This document shows positions 1 through 13,662 of a DNA stretch of 64,000 nucleotides, one piece after another (position 1 is the stretch's first letter; every line of letters starts with the position of its first letter). Origin of the DNA: Trochalopteron elliotii (lineage: Eukaryota; Chordata; Aves; Passeriformes; Leiothrichidae); contig JANPWX010000548.1 in NCBI GenBank assembly GCA_024734555.1, forward strand, positions 429,842 through 493,841. The letters run 5' to 3'. The position numbers and the translations under genes were made by a program. A model generated the notes under the pieces. That model was not told the origin of the DNA. It did no database searches and worked only from the letters and a program-made list of their open reading frames with translations.

Positions 1-3000
1 GAGGTGAGCTGGCAGGCACAGTGTGCTCTGCACATCCATTTCCAGCTTGCTCTGAGTGCCTCCTGCCCAGCAGCTCTCAGCACATGAAGTTCACCAAGCT
101 GAGTTCCACCATCAGAGAAGAATCTCCTTAGGGGCACTTGCCAGTATTTTTTATTGGCAAATGAGGGCTTGGAGAAGATAACTTAGCAGTGGGCACATTT
201 GTGGTACAGAGGGGTTTGAAAATAATTACTCTTCTTGGGAATAATCTAACTATAGGTCAGGGAGTGGAGTTCATAGGGGTTTTTAAGGTCTTTTCAGAGC
301 TGTTTGAAGGATCCCCTCTCAAGATACTGCTCTATCTTACATAAATCTTTGTTGCTATTATTATTTTCCTTGTTCTTGACTCATGATATAAAGCAGCCTC
401 AGGACTGATCCAATTTTTTTGTCTCTTGATAGAATCCCCTGGAGTTATGTTACATTAAAAGTGTCATAATAAAGAATATCCCACATATATCACTTATTAG
501 TGGCATGCCCTGGCATTTGGGAATATCCCAGCACTAATAATTACACCGTGTGATCCTCACAGGTATGCAAGGACAAGCTCCCTAATCCAGGAGAGGAAGG
601 AGAAAAAAAATACAGTTGTCAATACTTAGAATTGAAATTCTTTTTACATTTAAAGTGTGCAGTTGAAATATAGGTAGTTGAGTAAATGCCGTGACTGTTA
701 CCCAGGGAAAAGTTTAGCCATTAAAATTAATGAAAAAATGTATGTTTGTAGTTTGCAAAATGAAAGAATATATGGTGTTAGAAGAGGTTTTATCTTCTGT
801 ATATTTTTTAAAAATGTAATAAATACAAAGCAAATAGCATTGGTTTATCCAGGGGAATATTGAAATCCATTAGGAATGTACTTGGAGTAATCTGATTCAA
901 CAAGTCAGTATATTTCTTTCAAAACATAATATCGGCACTACATTGTGCAAGATGAAGGTTAGATTACATTTCTTGCCAGTGCAATAATTCCCACATCATA
1001 AATTCTGATGAAATTATATCAATATATATAAAGCAAATGGATGTCTGACCCAGAGTGGCTCTCTGGTTCTCAGATGTAGAAGCTGACATACAAGTAAATC
1101 CCCAGCTGCTTTGTGCAAAACCATTACAACTGTGCCATTCCTGGGAACTGTTATTAGCTGTCCTGACCAGAAGCTGCTGCTGGAACTTGTGGTTTCTGCT
1201 CTGAATATTAAACTTTGGCACACAAGAGTCCTTATTGTGGGGAGCACTTGGAAATGGTAATACTAAATTGCTTTATATTTGCAGGATTTGATTGCTTCAG
1301 ATGATACAGGTCTAGCTAGCTGGTGGGCCTCTCTTAGTGCTTGTATTTCCAGATTATAAGTCATTCCTCTGACAGGATATCTGCCATAACCAGTTCTCAG
1401 TTTCTGTAGTATCCTGCTTCATATTACACCTGGCAACTGGTTTTCCGGGCTGTGTGCTTTCTCCATGACTTTCAAGAGTAAAGGCAAAAATTGAGGTTTT
1501 ATATATATATATATATCCTAATTTTTACATCAACTGTCAGTGAGGATGTGAAGCAATAGGGTAGAGATTTGGAAAGAATGAATTTTGTCTTCCTAGTAAT
1601 CTTCAATTTTAATACCCATGCTATGATCCAGCTCCAGGATTAAGGACTGAACTTGAGGATCCCTATAAATGGCCAAAAATGCTCAGGTAAAACAAACCCA
1701 ACACACTATTATGAGTACTGCTCTTGACATATAAAGCCTTTTAGAAGAATAAAAAGTTAGAGTTGATCTTCCAGGTCAGCTGGGGTAAAAAGTTTGGACA
1801 GTGTTTGAAGTCTGTGGCAGAAAGAGTTGAGTTCATTTAGGACAGTCTGTTAAAGCAGCATAACAATTTTCTCAGAAATAGGAAAATTATTAGAGTTATG
1901 CTTCTCTGATTCTTGAAGAACAGTCATGTTAAATTGGAAAAAATAGTCAAAAAAGAATTATTGTTCATGATATTGCAGTTAAAATATAGACTACTAACTA
2001 TTAAATACAATTTCACAGTTTTTAATCATTGTTAGTGCAGAGTCTTGGGTAACGCTTTGCTGTCTCCTTATGCCTTTGTGAGATTAAGACCTCAATGATG
2101 TTTAACCCACTATCACATCAAAATGCCTCCATAGGTCTTTAAGAGTATATACAAGATTTTGAAACTTTGCAAGTTTGCTTTTGGGTTTGTTTATTTTAAA
2201 TGTTTTTCATTAACCTGCCATTTCAGAGAATTTCAGGAAGATCGTGAATACCAGATTAGTGACCATATCAGAAATATCCTGATTTCTTTCCAGGAAGTCA
2301 CAGTAGCAATGATATAATAGTTAAACAGAAAGGTATTTGAATGCACAATAATCAAATAATGTGAAACATAAAGGTTTTAATGACATTTACAAAATTATTT
2401 CTTTCTCCAAACATTTTCAGAGAAAATGGAAGGGATTTTTTCAATTAAAAAAATTATTCAAAGAATATTTCTCCTTTTCAAGAGTTGTGTATGAAATCTG
2501 GAAAACATTTTAAAATTCTAAACAGAACTTTTAAACAAGAAAAACTGCAGGTGTTCTTTGACAATTAAACCAAATTTTCCTTTAAGGAGAAAACACGCTA
2601 TTGTCAAAATTAAAATTTGAACAAAATCAAACATTGATTGGCCCTGCAAAATAAAGCATCAGTGTTCTCTACTTGGAAATAATAATTTATTCTCAAAGAA
2701 AAATTTAAGTGTATTTGAAATACACATTCAAAGGCAGACACAGTAGGAATCTGACTCATCAGAGATTTCCCTGTGTGCTGATTCTGTGATGGAAAAAGTG
2801 AAGGGAGGGAAATCATTCATCCACACACCCCATAATTCAGTACACAAACCCCAGTACACTCTTCCCAAATCTCAGCAAAGATTTAACAGTGAAATACTGC
2901 AGCAGGGTCTCATGTTACCAGGATTTATTGTTTTCCAAAATACACTAAGGAGCATTGACTAGAATGCCAAGAAGTTCAATTAGAAATAAGAGAAAGAAAA

Positions 3001-5205
3001 GTACACCTGTTGGGTTGAGGAAAAGTGTATTTGGGGATTCAGTTGGCTTCTTGGTGTGCTCATGTCTTGGGGAATTCTGAAATTCCTCCCTACTCTTTAA
3101 GAGGAAACGTTGGCCCAAGACAAGTTAATGTTATATTGATATCAGAGAGCTGAAGCTGGTGCTGACTTTGACAATGTGATAAAGGGCTGGCTAAGCACAA
3201 GTGGAGGAGGCAGCTTTCTCCTGAGCCAGGGCTGTGCTGGCTGTGTGCTGCATCTGGGAGGAATATCTGAGAATGTCACCCTTTTCTTTCCACACAGTAA
3301 TATGTGCCTGATGGTGCAGCCTTCACTGGTACAAATCACAGGTCCAGTGCAGGACCACTCCATCAGTAAATGCTGTTTGCCTGAGCCCCAGCAGTGGCCA
3401 GCAAGGGCACTTTTCACCACAGTTTCATGCTAAAGCTCATTCCTGTGCAGCAGGTCAGGATTAGGCCCAGGGTTAATACCAGCATCACTCTGGAGTCCCA
3501 CAGTGAGGGGCTGTGAGGGGCACAGACAGGAAAATACTCTGTGCTTCATCCAAATCCCAAAACACTGCATTAATCAGGATATTCCCTGCCTTCCTTTCAA
3601 GTGGCCAGCACAAAACTCCCTGCTGGAATGGGCACTCCAGTCGAGCCCAGCGCTGGACTGGCAGAGTCAATTGATCAGCAAAGTTGCACCTGGCCCTCAC
3701 TTTGGCTTGGGAGGAAGCTGGATTTGCCTGTGTCATCCACCTGAGGATCTACATGCTGCAGCATCACTAACAGCTGTAAATAGAGACACAAATTTTCTTG
3801 TGGTGTGAGCATCATTACGTATCCTGTGAGATGTGAATGCCATGCTATATTAGACGAAGATTGCCTCGTTCATGAAAGAGGAAGGGACTGTGGCAGTGTA
3901 GAGCTAAAATTACTTGTGGCAATTTCTTATCCAAATTGAGATTTTCCCTAGACTCCATAAACCAGCTGCTTGCTTATTCCATCATTGCTGAAGATGTTAA
4001 CTGCACAGCATAACAGCCTTATATAAATGCTGCTTATTTCCCAAAAGCTGAGCATACAATGGACAATGTGCAGGGGTGGTGGGGTTGGCTTCACTACTGC
4101 AGAAAATTTGCTGAATCAATTTCTGCTGACACAGATTTATGCATATGGCTGGTATATCAATTTATTTGGGATCCTTTCTGGATTCACGGGGCAATTATAA
4201 AAGATGCAGAGAAAGAATCTAGGTTATCTCAACAGTCAGGAAGAATAACACTGGATGTGATATTACAGCTAAATGTTACTGCAGCAGCTTCCTCTTTTTT
4301 TAGCAACTGTCCCCAAAGTTTTGCACTTAAGGAGGATGTGGGCTTCAAACAGGACAAATAAACAATATATGCAGCTCCCCTACACATTTATTTGTGAGCT
4401 TTAAATCAGTCACTGGTGGGAAATCCCATCCCATTTGGCCAGGAAGCATGAGACAATGTATGGAATTTAAATTTTTTTAGAAACTTGGGAAAACATAAAT
4501 AATATGTTCCTCAAGGAAAACCAAAGTAAAAATGGACCGGGACTGTGTTGCTGCAAAACAAAAGAAAAAAAGTTTTAATTCTTTTGGAGCTGGTAACCAA
4601 TTTCAGTTTTTTGTTACTTGTTAGTTAATCTGAAAACAGAACTAAAGACTGTCTTAAAACCATTTCAAAAATTTTTTCTCATGGGAGGTTTCTCACAGGA
4701 CCTGATTTTCAGAGGGATAGATGGACATTCAGCATTTTCTCTGTCTTCTCAACACTCTCAAATCACTAATCACAAAACAGAAAAGGCTGTTTATATGTTT
4801 ATACCATTTTCTGAAACTACTCAGATAAAAGGCTGCCTGTATATTGAAGGTGTCTTTCTATATAGATACACATGGCAGGAAAAAAAATATACCCACTAAG
4901 AAGCCTCCTGCCCGGGACTTGGTGGTATTTCTGTTCATCACCAGTTGTGGCTGTGGTGAGTTGTCACCACGTAAGCTTGGAAAGCCTGCACTGCCTGTGA
5001 CTTATTTTGTGATACATCTTTTAAAATGCACAGGATGGTGTTTTTCCAGACACCTTGGCAGCTTAGAGGAGTGGCAAATTTTGTCCTTTACATCTGGTTA
5101 AGTGGAAATAAAAAATGGTGTCGGTTGGCAACAAATAAAGGGCATGAAAATGCTCCTGTAACACAGGGCTTGCAGCAATCTAATAACAAACCTTGTGGAA
5201 GATGT
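1..5205. other. Non-coding AT-rich DNA, no gene recognised
   Basis: All reading frames here are short and overlap on both strands, with no family resemblance. A perfect (AT)8 microsatellite lies at 1501-1516. The AT-rich parts near 1900-2600 and 3950-4030 have the texture of old unique, possibly constrained DNA. No transposable element is recognisable. Confidence 0.6.
1501..1516. repeat. (AT)8 microsatellite
   Basis: Eight perfect AT dinucleotides follow a short T run. Confidence 0.95.
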
Positions 5206-5214
5206 TAATATTGC

Positions 5215-5345
5215 AGGAATTTAATTCTGTTTATCCGGGGCAGAATACGCATTAATTGCCTATTTAATCATGTTTATAATTAAACTCGTTATAACAATGA
5301 TTCACGCATCAGCTTCTCTAATTACACAGGCAGGACAGCATTATT
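5215..5345. promoter_or_regulatory. Candidate conserved non-coding element
   Basis: This AT-rich, non-repetitive stretch has closely packed homeodomain-type cores: ATTAATTG near 5251, TTTAATCA near 5263, TAATTAAA near 5278 and TAATTAC near 5319. Isolated CpGs persist in AT-rich context (ACGCAT). That texture is typical of developmental enhancers. Conservation itself was not tested. Confidence 0.35.
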
Positions 5346-8300
5346 TCCTCCTTACTGTTCTCTCATTTAGGCTGGAGATTCCTGGTGTCACCTACAGGCT
5401 GATGCTTCCTATGAACGGGTGGGAATGGACAGGGAAAGCTGTTCCCTGAGGAGAGAGGCTCTGCAGTGGCTGCTCCACTTGTTTGTTTATTTAGTTGGAC
5501 TATTGGCTTATTGAAAAAAAGATATTGTTCTTGTATTTATTCTTCCTGTTCCTTAAAAGCTTTCAGCCAGGTGTCACTGAATGTGACACAGCTCCTAACA
5601 CCAAAACTCATCCCCACTCTTCATGCAGGATGATTGCTTTGGGGTTCAGGCCATGGAAAGGGGCAGGGGCTGGGGACTGAGGGTGTCTGAGCATTATCAG
5701 TGACCTTTGCAGGCACAAGGTGAGCTTTTGGCTCAGCCTCACACCAGTGTCATGCTGGTGACAGGCCCTCCTTGGCAAAGTGTCTGCAGCTCAGCACTGA
5801 GGGTACCCCAAGAGGGTCCAGCACAATATATTTTTTTATTATTTTTAGATAGAATTACACGATTCATATCAACTAAGAGCATTTGGTCTCATTCCAGCTC
5901 CACTGTCAAGCATTTTGCAAATGAGTTCAGCATCGTTATCCCCAATTTGCCAACCAGGAGGTTGAGGTTGAGACAGCAAATACACCCAGTCCAGAGTCAG
6001 ACAAAGGAAGGACATTGAAAGTTGATTCCCTGAGATCCACCAAGTTCCTTTTTCACTGCACAGCCCACTTGAAGCAAGGTTATCTTCATTATTTATTTTT
6101 TAATTTTCACTTTTAAACAGATAAAATATTAAAGTGCAGTGCAGTGTAGCTCATTCTTTCACTGAGCACAAGAGGTTCAGTTCTTGCAAGAGACAGTTTA
6201 AAATATCTGGGGACATGCATGCATGTGTATATACGGTTACAAATACATACATAGGTCTTTCTCCTCAGTACTACTTGCACATCATAGTTAAAATTCTGGA
6301 AGATAAACTAGGAAAGCATATTTTCAGCAGTCTAACAGCGTTGTCATAAAAATTCACAGCTGGCTGAAAATAGCTCAGGAGCTAATTACTTTAAAACATT
6401 TTTTTTTTCTGGAAAAATCTTGTTTTCCCCTTGAGGCAGTGAGTTGGAAAGTGTATCCTTGTTTAAGTCTCCACGCCCCCCTTCCCTCATCTGTTGTAAC
6501 TGGAAAACAGCTCCGTTATTTAGTTAAAACAATTGCAGACAAATTGAATCTGTAATGAGGATCAATTACTATTGGTATCTTGGAATGTTTTTACATAATT
6601 AAGTTCTAGACTTTCCCAAGCAGGTCTGGCTGCATAGGAATTAGAGATGAGGATTTGAGTCATCACATGGGGCTGCTACAGTGCAGTGCAAAACCTGGAG
6701 CACTGGAAAAACTCTGGGTGCTCTTTTTATTCCTCTGACTTACAGAAGTGCTCCAACTCTCTCCAGAAGATCTGGACCCTCATTTGGGGCGCTGGATGAG
6801 TCCATCAATCAATGCTCCACAATGTTTTGATCTAGAAACATCTTTTTTCATTTAGGTCTTGAAGGAGAATGGTTGCACAGCTTCAAACTCGGCAAGGTCA
6901 TGAATGAAACTTCCATAGCAAGACTGAGAAATGTCTGTACCCATGCAATGCTACTGCAGCTTTTTATTGCTGCAGCAGAGATGCAGCTAGAGGGGAATCC
7001 ACTTCAATTCTCCTTACCCAGCTGTTTAAAGATGCTTTTCTCTAAGTTTGAATACAAGAAAACAGTTTTCATGGGCTGACTTCCAGTGGGCTGGCCCTCC
7101 CTGACTTCAGCAAATGATCAGCACACTCTTTTAGAAAGTCTTCCCTAGAACAAAAGTCAGGGTTGGCTGCTTGTTCAGGAAATTAGCTCCCTTTTCAGCA
7201 TGCTGGAAGAAAAGTGCTCAAAGATCAGAGAAGCAGGAAGCAGCATAATGGAATAGCATCTTAAAAATCCTTCTCTCCTGTGAAACCGGTTGAACACAGT
7301 CACACACTCTATTTGTTGGGACTAAGTCACTGTTTGTCTTGCATTTGGCCCAGGAAACTCTTGGAGCATCATGCCTGTTCTGCTATCTAGTGGCTATTCT
7401 TAAAAATACATCCAGTGCCACTCAGTCTGAAAAAAAAAAAATTAATCCTGCTTTTCCCCTCCTCCTTTATCGTATAACTTGTTCAATTATATTGTCTTTT
7501 CTTGTCTCAATTCCTATCTACAATTATACCTCCCCAAAGCAGCTATTGTATAACCTGTGGGTCTTGGATTAAGTTCAGTTGTCTAGTTGACCCTCCTCCT
7601 GACCTTCACTTAATTAAATACAGGATTAAGCCCAAGACGTTTGCAACTCAAATCTCAGGTTAAAGCAGAGGGAGTTCAGAGCTCTGGCAATGAACTGTCT
7701 GATGTTCATGAATGAGCTCACCTGGCCTTGTAAAACAGCAGAAAGTGCCTGTTGCATTGAAAGGCCAGCTGGTTTTAACTCTTTCGTGGTGAATCTCTCA
7801 CTGCCTGTGAAGGGAGAAGTGGGAGAATGGGAGAGGTGCTGTTGAGCAGCACAGGGCTGGACAGAGGCAGCTCCTTTCCCAAATCGTGGTAAAAACGGGA
7901 AAGACAAAGTCTCACCACCAGTTTTGGAAGAAGTTCAATGCCAGAGAGGCTGTTAAGGGCTCTGAGTGCTACCCCAGTGACCTGAGGAGGTTTTCAATAA
8001 TTTTAATCAGCACATTGTTTTCCTCCTCCAGTTTTCTGCTGCCAGGTCTTGGGATCAGCCTCAGTAGATAATCAGCATTTCTTTGAAGCTCACATGGAAG
8101 CATGGATTAGCTTTTTTGCCATCAGAAACACAGATTAGTTAAAGCTAAAATAAGTCATAAATCAACAAAAGAAGGCACCTAATTATAAAAATTAGGTACA
8201 TGTTAAACAATTCTCTCTTCTGTAAGCACAAGAATGAGTACTCTTCTCAAAAAAAAAAGTTATTTATGTTTAAACCTTGAAAGAGAGCATTCCTGTTTAA

Positions 8301-9990
8301 CTGAAACAAAACAGAATAACAGCCTTAAGTGCGTTGGGACTCTGCATTTTTTCTGAAGCACACATCATCCTCTGTCATCCCTGGGGGTACTAGGAGTTGC
8401 CCAGGTCAGAGCTGTGGGTGCAGGGACACGTTGATACAGCTGAATTTCCTAGAGCAGTTGTGTGCATATTCCCCAAAGCTTCCTTCCAGAACCTGAGTTA
8501 CCAGAGCCCGAGCTACCAAAATCAGTAGCTCATCCTATATTTGTGTATTAAAGGGAAAAGAAACAATCCCATGCTGGGCCGAATCTCCAAACAGTGCAAA
8601 CCAAAGGAGAAAATGGATCAAACTTGACTTTCATTAGCTGTTCTTCTTATCTGGGACACTTGAAAACTGCTGGTTAAATTTTACAGAGCAAATCTAAAGC
8701 TTCACACTTAACAGGGATAATACAGATATTATATTCTGTACATTCCCCTTCATGTCTGGCCATAAATGGGAATTTTGAGGAAGAACATCAAGGTATTACT
8801 GTTGAGGGACTTTTTTGAGGGTTGACTGTATGACAAAGATGCAGAAGTTAATGGAACTTTTAAGTGCACACAGGAAATCCTGCTGGGTTCCAATAGTCAG
8901 AGCATGAGGATGAAATCTGGAAATTGTCAGGAGACAAGGCCCCAGACTACAAAAACTTCTGCTTTAAACAAGTGGGTAATTCTTATTGAAAATTGAATTT
9001 GCACTTAAACATTTTACACATTGGCGGATAAAACATAATTTTCTTTGCTAGCCCAAGCAGACATAAAGGGAGAAACACTGAAAAAAAATCAAGGGTTATT
9101 GGACAGAAGTGTGTTTAGTTTGCATCCTCCAACACCTGGCTGCAGATCATTTTTTTCCCAGTGTGAGACAAACACTGAGCTTGTAAATTACAAATTCCCT
9201 GAAAAAAATCAGTGTTTTTCTGCAAATCAGGCTACAATGTCTTCACCATGAACCAAACTCAGCAGGCACAAGGCCCCAGGTGTCAGCAGCACCTCTGAAG
9301 AGACTCAGTGAATGCACCAGCCAGTGAAAGAACAATTCCAAACACATTATTCAGGGTGTCTTGTATCATCTCTATAACGTGTATTGACATTTTCTTGCTG
9401 CTGTCTGCTTTGCAAATGTCATGTCACACAGGATAAAATGAAGAGCAGTACCAGGAAAACCACGTAATCTGTCTGGGTCAGGGACTGAGCTACTGGGAAA
9501 CCCACAGGAGAACTCTCAGCCTGAACTTTGCCAGGTAATCAGCATTCAGGTACTCCAGGCTTTTAAACCTGTGGCATTAGTAGAAGAGCATTTGTCTAAG
9601 ATGTCCGTTTCTGGTGACAAAGAGTTTGTTTGTTTTCAAAATCTGCTTTAAATCTAATGGGCCACTGAATCTCCCCAAACTCCATTTGACAGTATTATTT
9701 TTCCAGATTAATTTTTTTTTTTAAGAACAAAGGAGCTTGACACCCCATACAATGTGGAATAAAAACTTTGAAAATGAATAAAAAGCAACCCCGTGACTAA
9801 TACATTCACTATGTGAAGGAGCAATGGCTTAGTGGATCTCCTATTTCATAGGCAAAAATGCAGAGATTGCCTCTTTTGTCAGTTCATAGATAAAATCCTA
9901 TTCTTTGTAATCCCTGAAGAAACAAATCAAATAAGCTCTGGCTGAGCTAACCATTTTCAATCCATCAAAGCAATCAAATTCTGTTTACCT
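5346..9990. other. Non-coding DNA, no gene recognised
   Basis: No coding exon is supported. The stretch holds a MIR-like remnant near 5930-6000, an AT-rich block at about 6360-6610 that may be regulatory, an A-run at 7429-7441, and a small hairpin (8-bp arms ACCTAATT/AATTAGGT) at 8177-8197. Everything else appears to be unique sequence. Confidence 0.55.
5928..6000 (-). mobile_element. MIR-like SINE remnant
   Basis: The order TTATCCCC...TTTGCC...GAGGTTGAG...GAGACAGCAAATACACCCAG follows the reverse complement of the MIR core (TTATCCCC, GAGGAAACTGAGG, then ACACAGC). It is much decayed and short, so chance similarity is possible. Confidence 0.4.
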
Positions 9991-9999
9991 GAATCAGAA

Positions 10000-10560
10000 T
10001 GATTTCTAAAATGTTATTAAAAAGTAAAATGGAGTTTAACTATTCCAAAAAACTGAAAATGATGTGCAAACACAAAAGGGATAAGATTTCAGTAATTATG
10101 TAGACACAAAGTCGGTGCCATCATTTGTACCACAATACAATGTAGCTATGGCATATAAAGATAAAGCTTCCTTTGTCTAACATTACTGCTGCAAGTGATG
10201 CATAAACATAATTAATGTAAGAAGTCTTCAAAGAGGCGAATATTCATTTAGTCAGTTGGTTTTATTGCTCTTTCAGGCAAACAAAAGTTTTATAATTTAA
10301 TAAACCAATTAACTGATTATGTATTTCACCCAAAATATTTGTATATCACACATTACTATCATTTCACCAATTGCCATGGTTTTACACACAACAGAGTTAG
10401 CATGTGGTGCTACAGTTAAAGCATTGAATTTAATGTTTTGCTTTGCCCAATATTCTGGAATGAATGCCATGAGAGGCTTCTGCCAAACCAGATTCCCTAA
10501 ACTCAGCATCAGGGTTCATCCAAACCCTACGCTGTAGTACCTCTGAAATAAAATCATTAT
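10000..10560. promoter_or_regulatory. Candidate conserved non-coding block
   Basis: This is a strongly AT-rich unique block with TAATTATG near 10097, ATAATTAATG near 10208, AATATTCATTTAG near 10238 and several ATTA cores. It contains a short reading frame on each strand, neither with protein-family features. Its resistance to repeats and its motif density suggest a distal enhancer. This is inference from composition alone. Confidence 0.38.
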
Positions 10561-10871
10561 GTTGGTCCTCTGTCATGATCCTTGAACTGATCTACAGGAA
10601 AAACAATTCTTTTGTTTGGCTTTTATTGCATATATAATTTAGGAGGGTTCATAGTTAGATTTTGCCTTCAGTCTACAATTCAAAAATAGCTTTGCTTCAT
10701 TAGCTGCTGAGGTCTAATAGAGACTGTGACATCTGCCATTGTACTTCTGTGCTCTGTCAAAATACAGTCCTAAATTTGTCAAAGCTAGGACACAAAAATT
10801 ATGTCCTTGTTCAGCATGGAACCAAACCTCATCTGATAGTTATTTCATTGTGTAATGAGAGGCAGCATATG

Positions 10872-10985
10872 CCAGTGGTTAGCATGAGACTGAAAGTGGG
10901 AACTCAGCCATCTGTTTCCAGCAAAAGCAGAGCCTGCGTGTTTCTGGGAAAATTTCATCCCTCTTGTGCCTCAGTTTCTCAAGCA
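10872..10985 (+). mobile_element. Probable MIR-like SINE remnant
   Basis: The stretch starts AGTGGTTAGCATGAGACTGA, comparable to the MIR tRNA-related head (ATGGTTAAGAGCA...), and ends with GTGCCTCAGTTTCTC, the MIR core box. The segment between is heavily diverged. Confidence 0.42.
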
Positions 10986-11535
10986 AAATTATGGATGAAA
11001 TGTTCTGCACCTTCTCAGAATGTGAGAGCCATTCCTACTGCTCTGATATGGCCAATGAGGAGCAGAAAGTGCTCGTGCACTAAATTATGTTCAGCCAAAG
11101 CAAATTCTGCCTCATGATACAGCCCCACTCCCAGCTCCATGGAATGCTGGAGCCAATGGATGACCATCCATGGAAGCTCAGTTGGGAAATTATAATAATA
11201 ATTTAATAATTTAACCCCTCCTTTTGGGTTCTGAAAATCAGCAGTGAGTTTTAGTTCAGACACTTCTGTTTTGTGAAGAAATACAATTTTTAGAAAATTT
11301 GGAATCTGCAGTGCCTCCCTAGGCCCTCCCTGTATGAGTCAGAACCCATCACTGCCTCTGTTTCTTCTCAAACCTTCTTTGTGTTTCAGTATGTCTGGAG
11401 GAACCAAGAGGCACTTAATCCAGCTGCATGTTTTTTTCAATGTCCTTTTTTCTGTGCTTGTGTGTTGTTTTTTAAAGAAAAAAAATACTAATTCTGCAAT
11501 TATTGGCAGTAAGAGGACAAAAATTATTGCATCCA

Positions 11536-11566
11536 CAAAAAAAACAAAACAAAACAAAACAAAAAC
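11536..11566 (+). repeat. (AAAAC)n simple repeat
   Basis: An A8 run is followed by repeated AAAAC units. Confidence 0.9.
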
Positions 11567-11738
11567 ACAGCTTCCCCCACACACAACTCTCAATACTTTG
11601 TCTTTGCAGCTGGTAGTTTAACTTTTACATTTCTCTTTCCCATGCAGCAAGGTACTCAGCTGCATTGATAAATTTTAAGTAATGAGGAATACACCAAAAA
11701 AATGTGCAGTGCTGTCCCTCTCATATACACATGCACAA

Positions 11739-11760
11739 CCACACACACACACACACACAC
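11739..11760 (+). repeat. (CA)n microsatellite
   Basis: About 11 uninterrupted CA dinucleotides are present, likely length-polymorphic. Confidence 0.95.
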
Positions 11761-12960
11761 AAAATAGTCAGAACATTAAAGAAAGCTGTTAAGCTAATCT
11801 AGTGCATCTAAATGGGCAATATATATTGAATCCATGCTCCATTGATCATAATTATTGCAGTGCCCTTTATCAAGTAACCATCTTAAACCATTATTTAGAG
11901 ATCATTTTGCTTTCCATTACTGTCACTATATTGCAGACTTTGCTAGGAATTGGCGGCTGTGTGATAGAGGGGTGTGCAGCTGTATTAGCCTGGAATCTGC
12001 TCCTGTTATCCAACAATGTTTCTAAAATGAGAGACTTAGTGCCGTTTTCACACAACTTTTGGACAGCCTTTAACTTCATTCTGGAGTGAAAAGTCACTCA
12101 CATAAGCTTTGTTTGCCACATAACTCTTTCCCACCTTGAATTCTTTGCATATTTCCTTTACAATTAATTTGTCTTTTTTATGGAAGTACAGCCTGTATGT
12201 GTTGAAAAGCATTTCTTAAGGTGCAACTGAGAGTTACTAAATGGCTGCACTACTGCTCTGTGTGTTTTGTGTGTTTTGCTGCTCTGTGAAATGATTTATG
12301 AACACCCACAAAATCATTATTACTCTTTAGGTTATATGGAAGAGGGAAAGAGCAATATTTTATTCTCAGCTGGCCCTCTCAAACTGTGCAATTACACAAA
12401 CAATAACATCATTGCACAAAACTCAGCCTGGGAACAACTGAGGCTAAATTCAAAGTACAGTATTTTCACAAGTACTCAGAAAACACCTGGCTTGTTTGCC
12501 TTGTAAGAAGATTAGAGGAACGCACTGAGAAAGAGGAAAACATGGTTCTTAATGAGACCAGCATCATTTTAGACTGAATCCCTATCCCAAGCCTCTCAAA
12601 GTAATGCACCTGGCATGTGCTGCATGCTGTGATATTAATAGATGTATCAGGAACACAGGTGTTTAAGCTGATATGTGCCAGTTTAACCAGGTGGTAAGGA
12701 GATTTTAATGTCTCACAAAAGTAAGAGGATGGAAAAACAGAAGTTTCAGACACTCATCATCAGTGTTAGACTAGGAAATGGTACTAAACATGTTGGATAT
12801 AACTAAATCAGCGTTAATCTTCCGACTTAGAGCGAGGTGCGCAGCATATTAAGAGATCAGTTCAACTCTTGATCAGAGTTTGTCCCAGGCCTTAAACACT
12901 GAACTGTGGGAGTCCTTATGAGCAGCCTGAATACTCAGGAGCCCTTTGTATATCACAACC

Positions 12961-13110
12961 CAAGTGACCTCTGCAAAAAAAATCATGTAACCTTTCAAAG
13001 CTTTTTTTTTGCCTATCTGTAAAATGAAGATAATAAACCTCCCTAATCTCAGGACTTGTGAGACTTTAATTGATTATTAGCATTTGTATAATCATTTTGA
13101 GCTCCAGAGG
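12961..13110 (+). mobile_element. MIR-family SINE remnant
   Basis: The core CTATCTGTAAAATGAAGATA at 13013-13032 matches the MIR core CATCTGTAAAATGGGGATAA. It is followed in the right order by a CTAATCTCAGGACTTGTGAG segment (MIR: CTCATAGGGTTGTTGTGAG), then TTTAATTGATTATTAG and a CATTTTGAGCTC end (MIR: TTAAATGAGTTAATAC...AGCGCTTAGAAC). The preceding AAGTGACCT and TAACCTTTC fit the upstream MIR segment. This is an ancient amniote insertion. Confidence 0.72.
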
Positions 13111-13612
13111 ATGCATATGCAGTGCATATGTAATGTAACAGGTAAACATCCTGCTCAGCCATGGGGACAGTCATCAAACCTTATCTCACTGGGGCTTAAG
13201 GTCAAAGGCAGAGAGAAGGTACCTGAACCTGATAAGGGCTTAAGTGTTACAGGAGAGCTACTTATGTTCTGAAGAAGTCACCTCTATCACTTTCTTCTTG
13301 CCTCTAATCTGCTCTCAGATGCTGTGTCTGCTACTATCAAGCTATGATCTCTCTCCTTCTCCATGCCTGAGGAAGAGCATATTGACTAAACTGGGTAGGC
13401 AAGCCAGGGGACAAAATGCTTAGTGTCCTCACAGACAACAGCAGCTATGAGTTTGCTCACTTCTTGTCTCTCTCAAATCTCTTCCACCCTCCTTAGCCCA
13501 TTAAAATCCTTGGTGGAGGAAAGTGAGGAAATGAAATTAATTTGACAGACCAAACTCTGATTTTGCTCAGAGCAATAAGTAAGCTGTTTCAGTGCTCAGA
13601 CCACTCATAGAT

Positions 13613-13662
13613 ATCGATGTGACATAATTTCATCGATGTTTCATAATTTCTGACATAATTTC
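13613..13662. repeat. 19-bp tandem repeat, 2.6 copies
   Basis: The unit ATCGATGTGACATAATTTC at 13613-13631 is followed by ATCGATGTTTCATAATTTC at 13632-13650 (17 of 19 identical) and a partial third copy, TGACATAATTTC. Confidence 0.85.

Noticed and set aside
11536..11566. Poly(A)-like tail of a processed pseudogene
   Set aside because: No gene-like sequence or target-site duplication lies beside the AAAAC tract. A simple repeat is sufficient.
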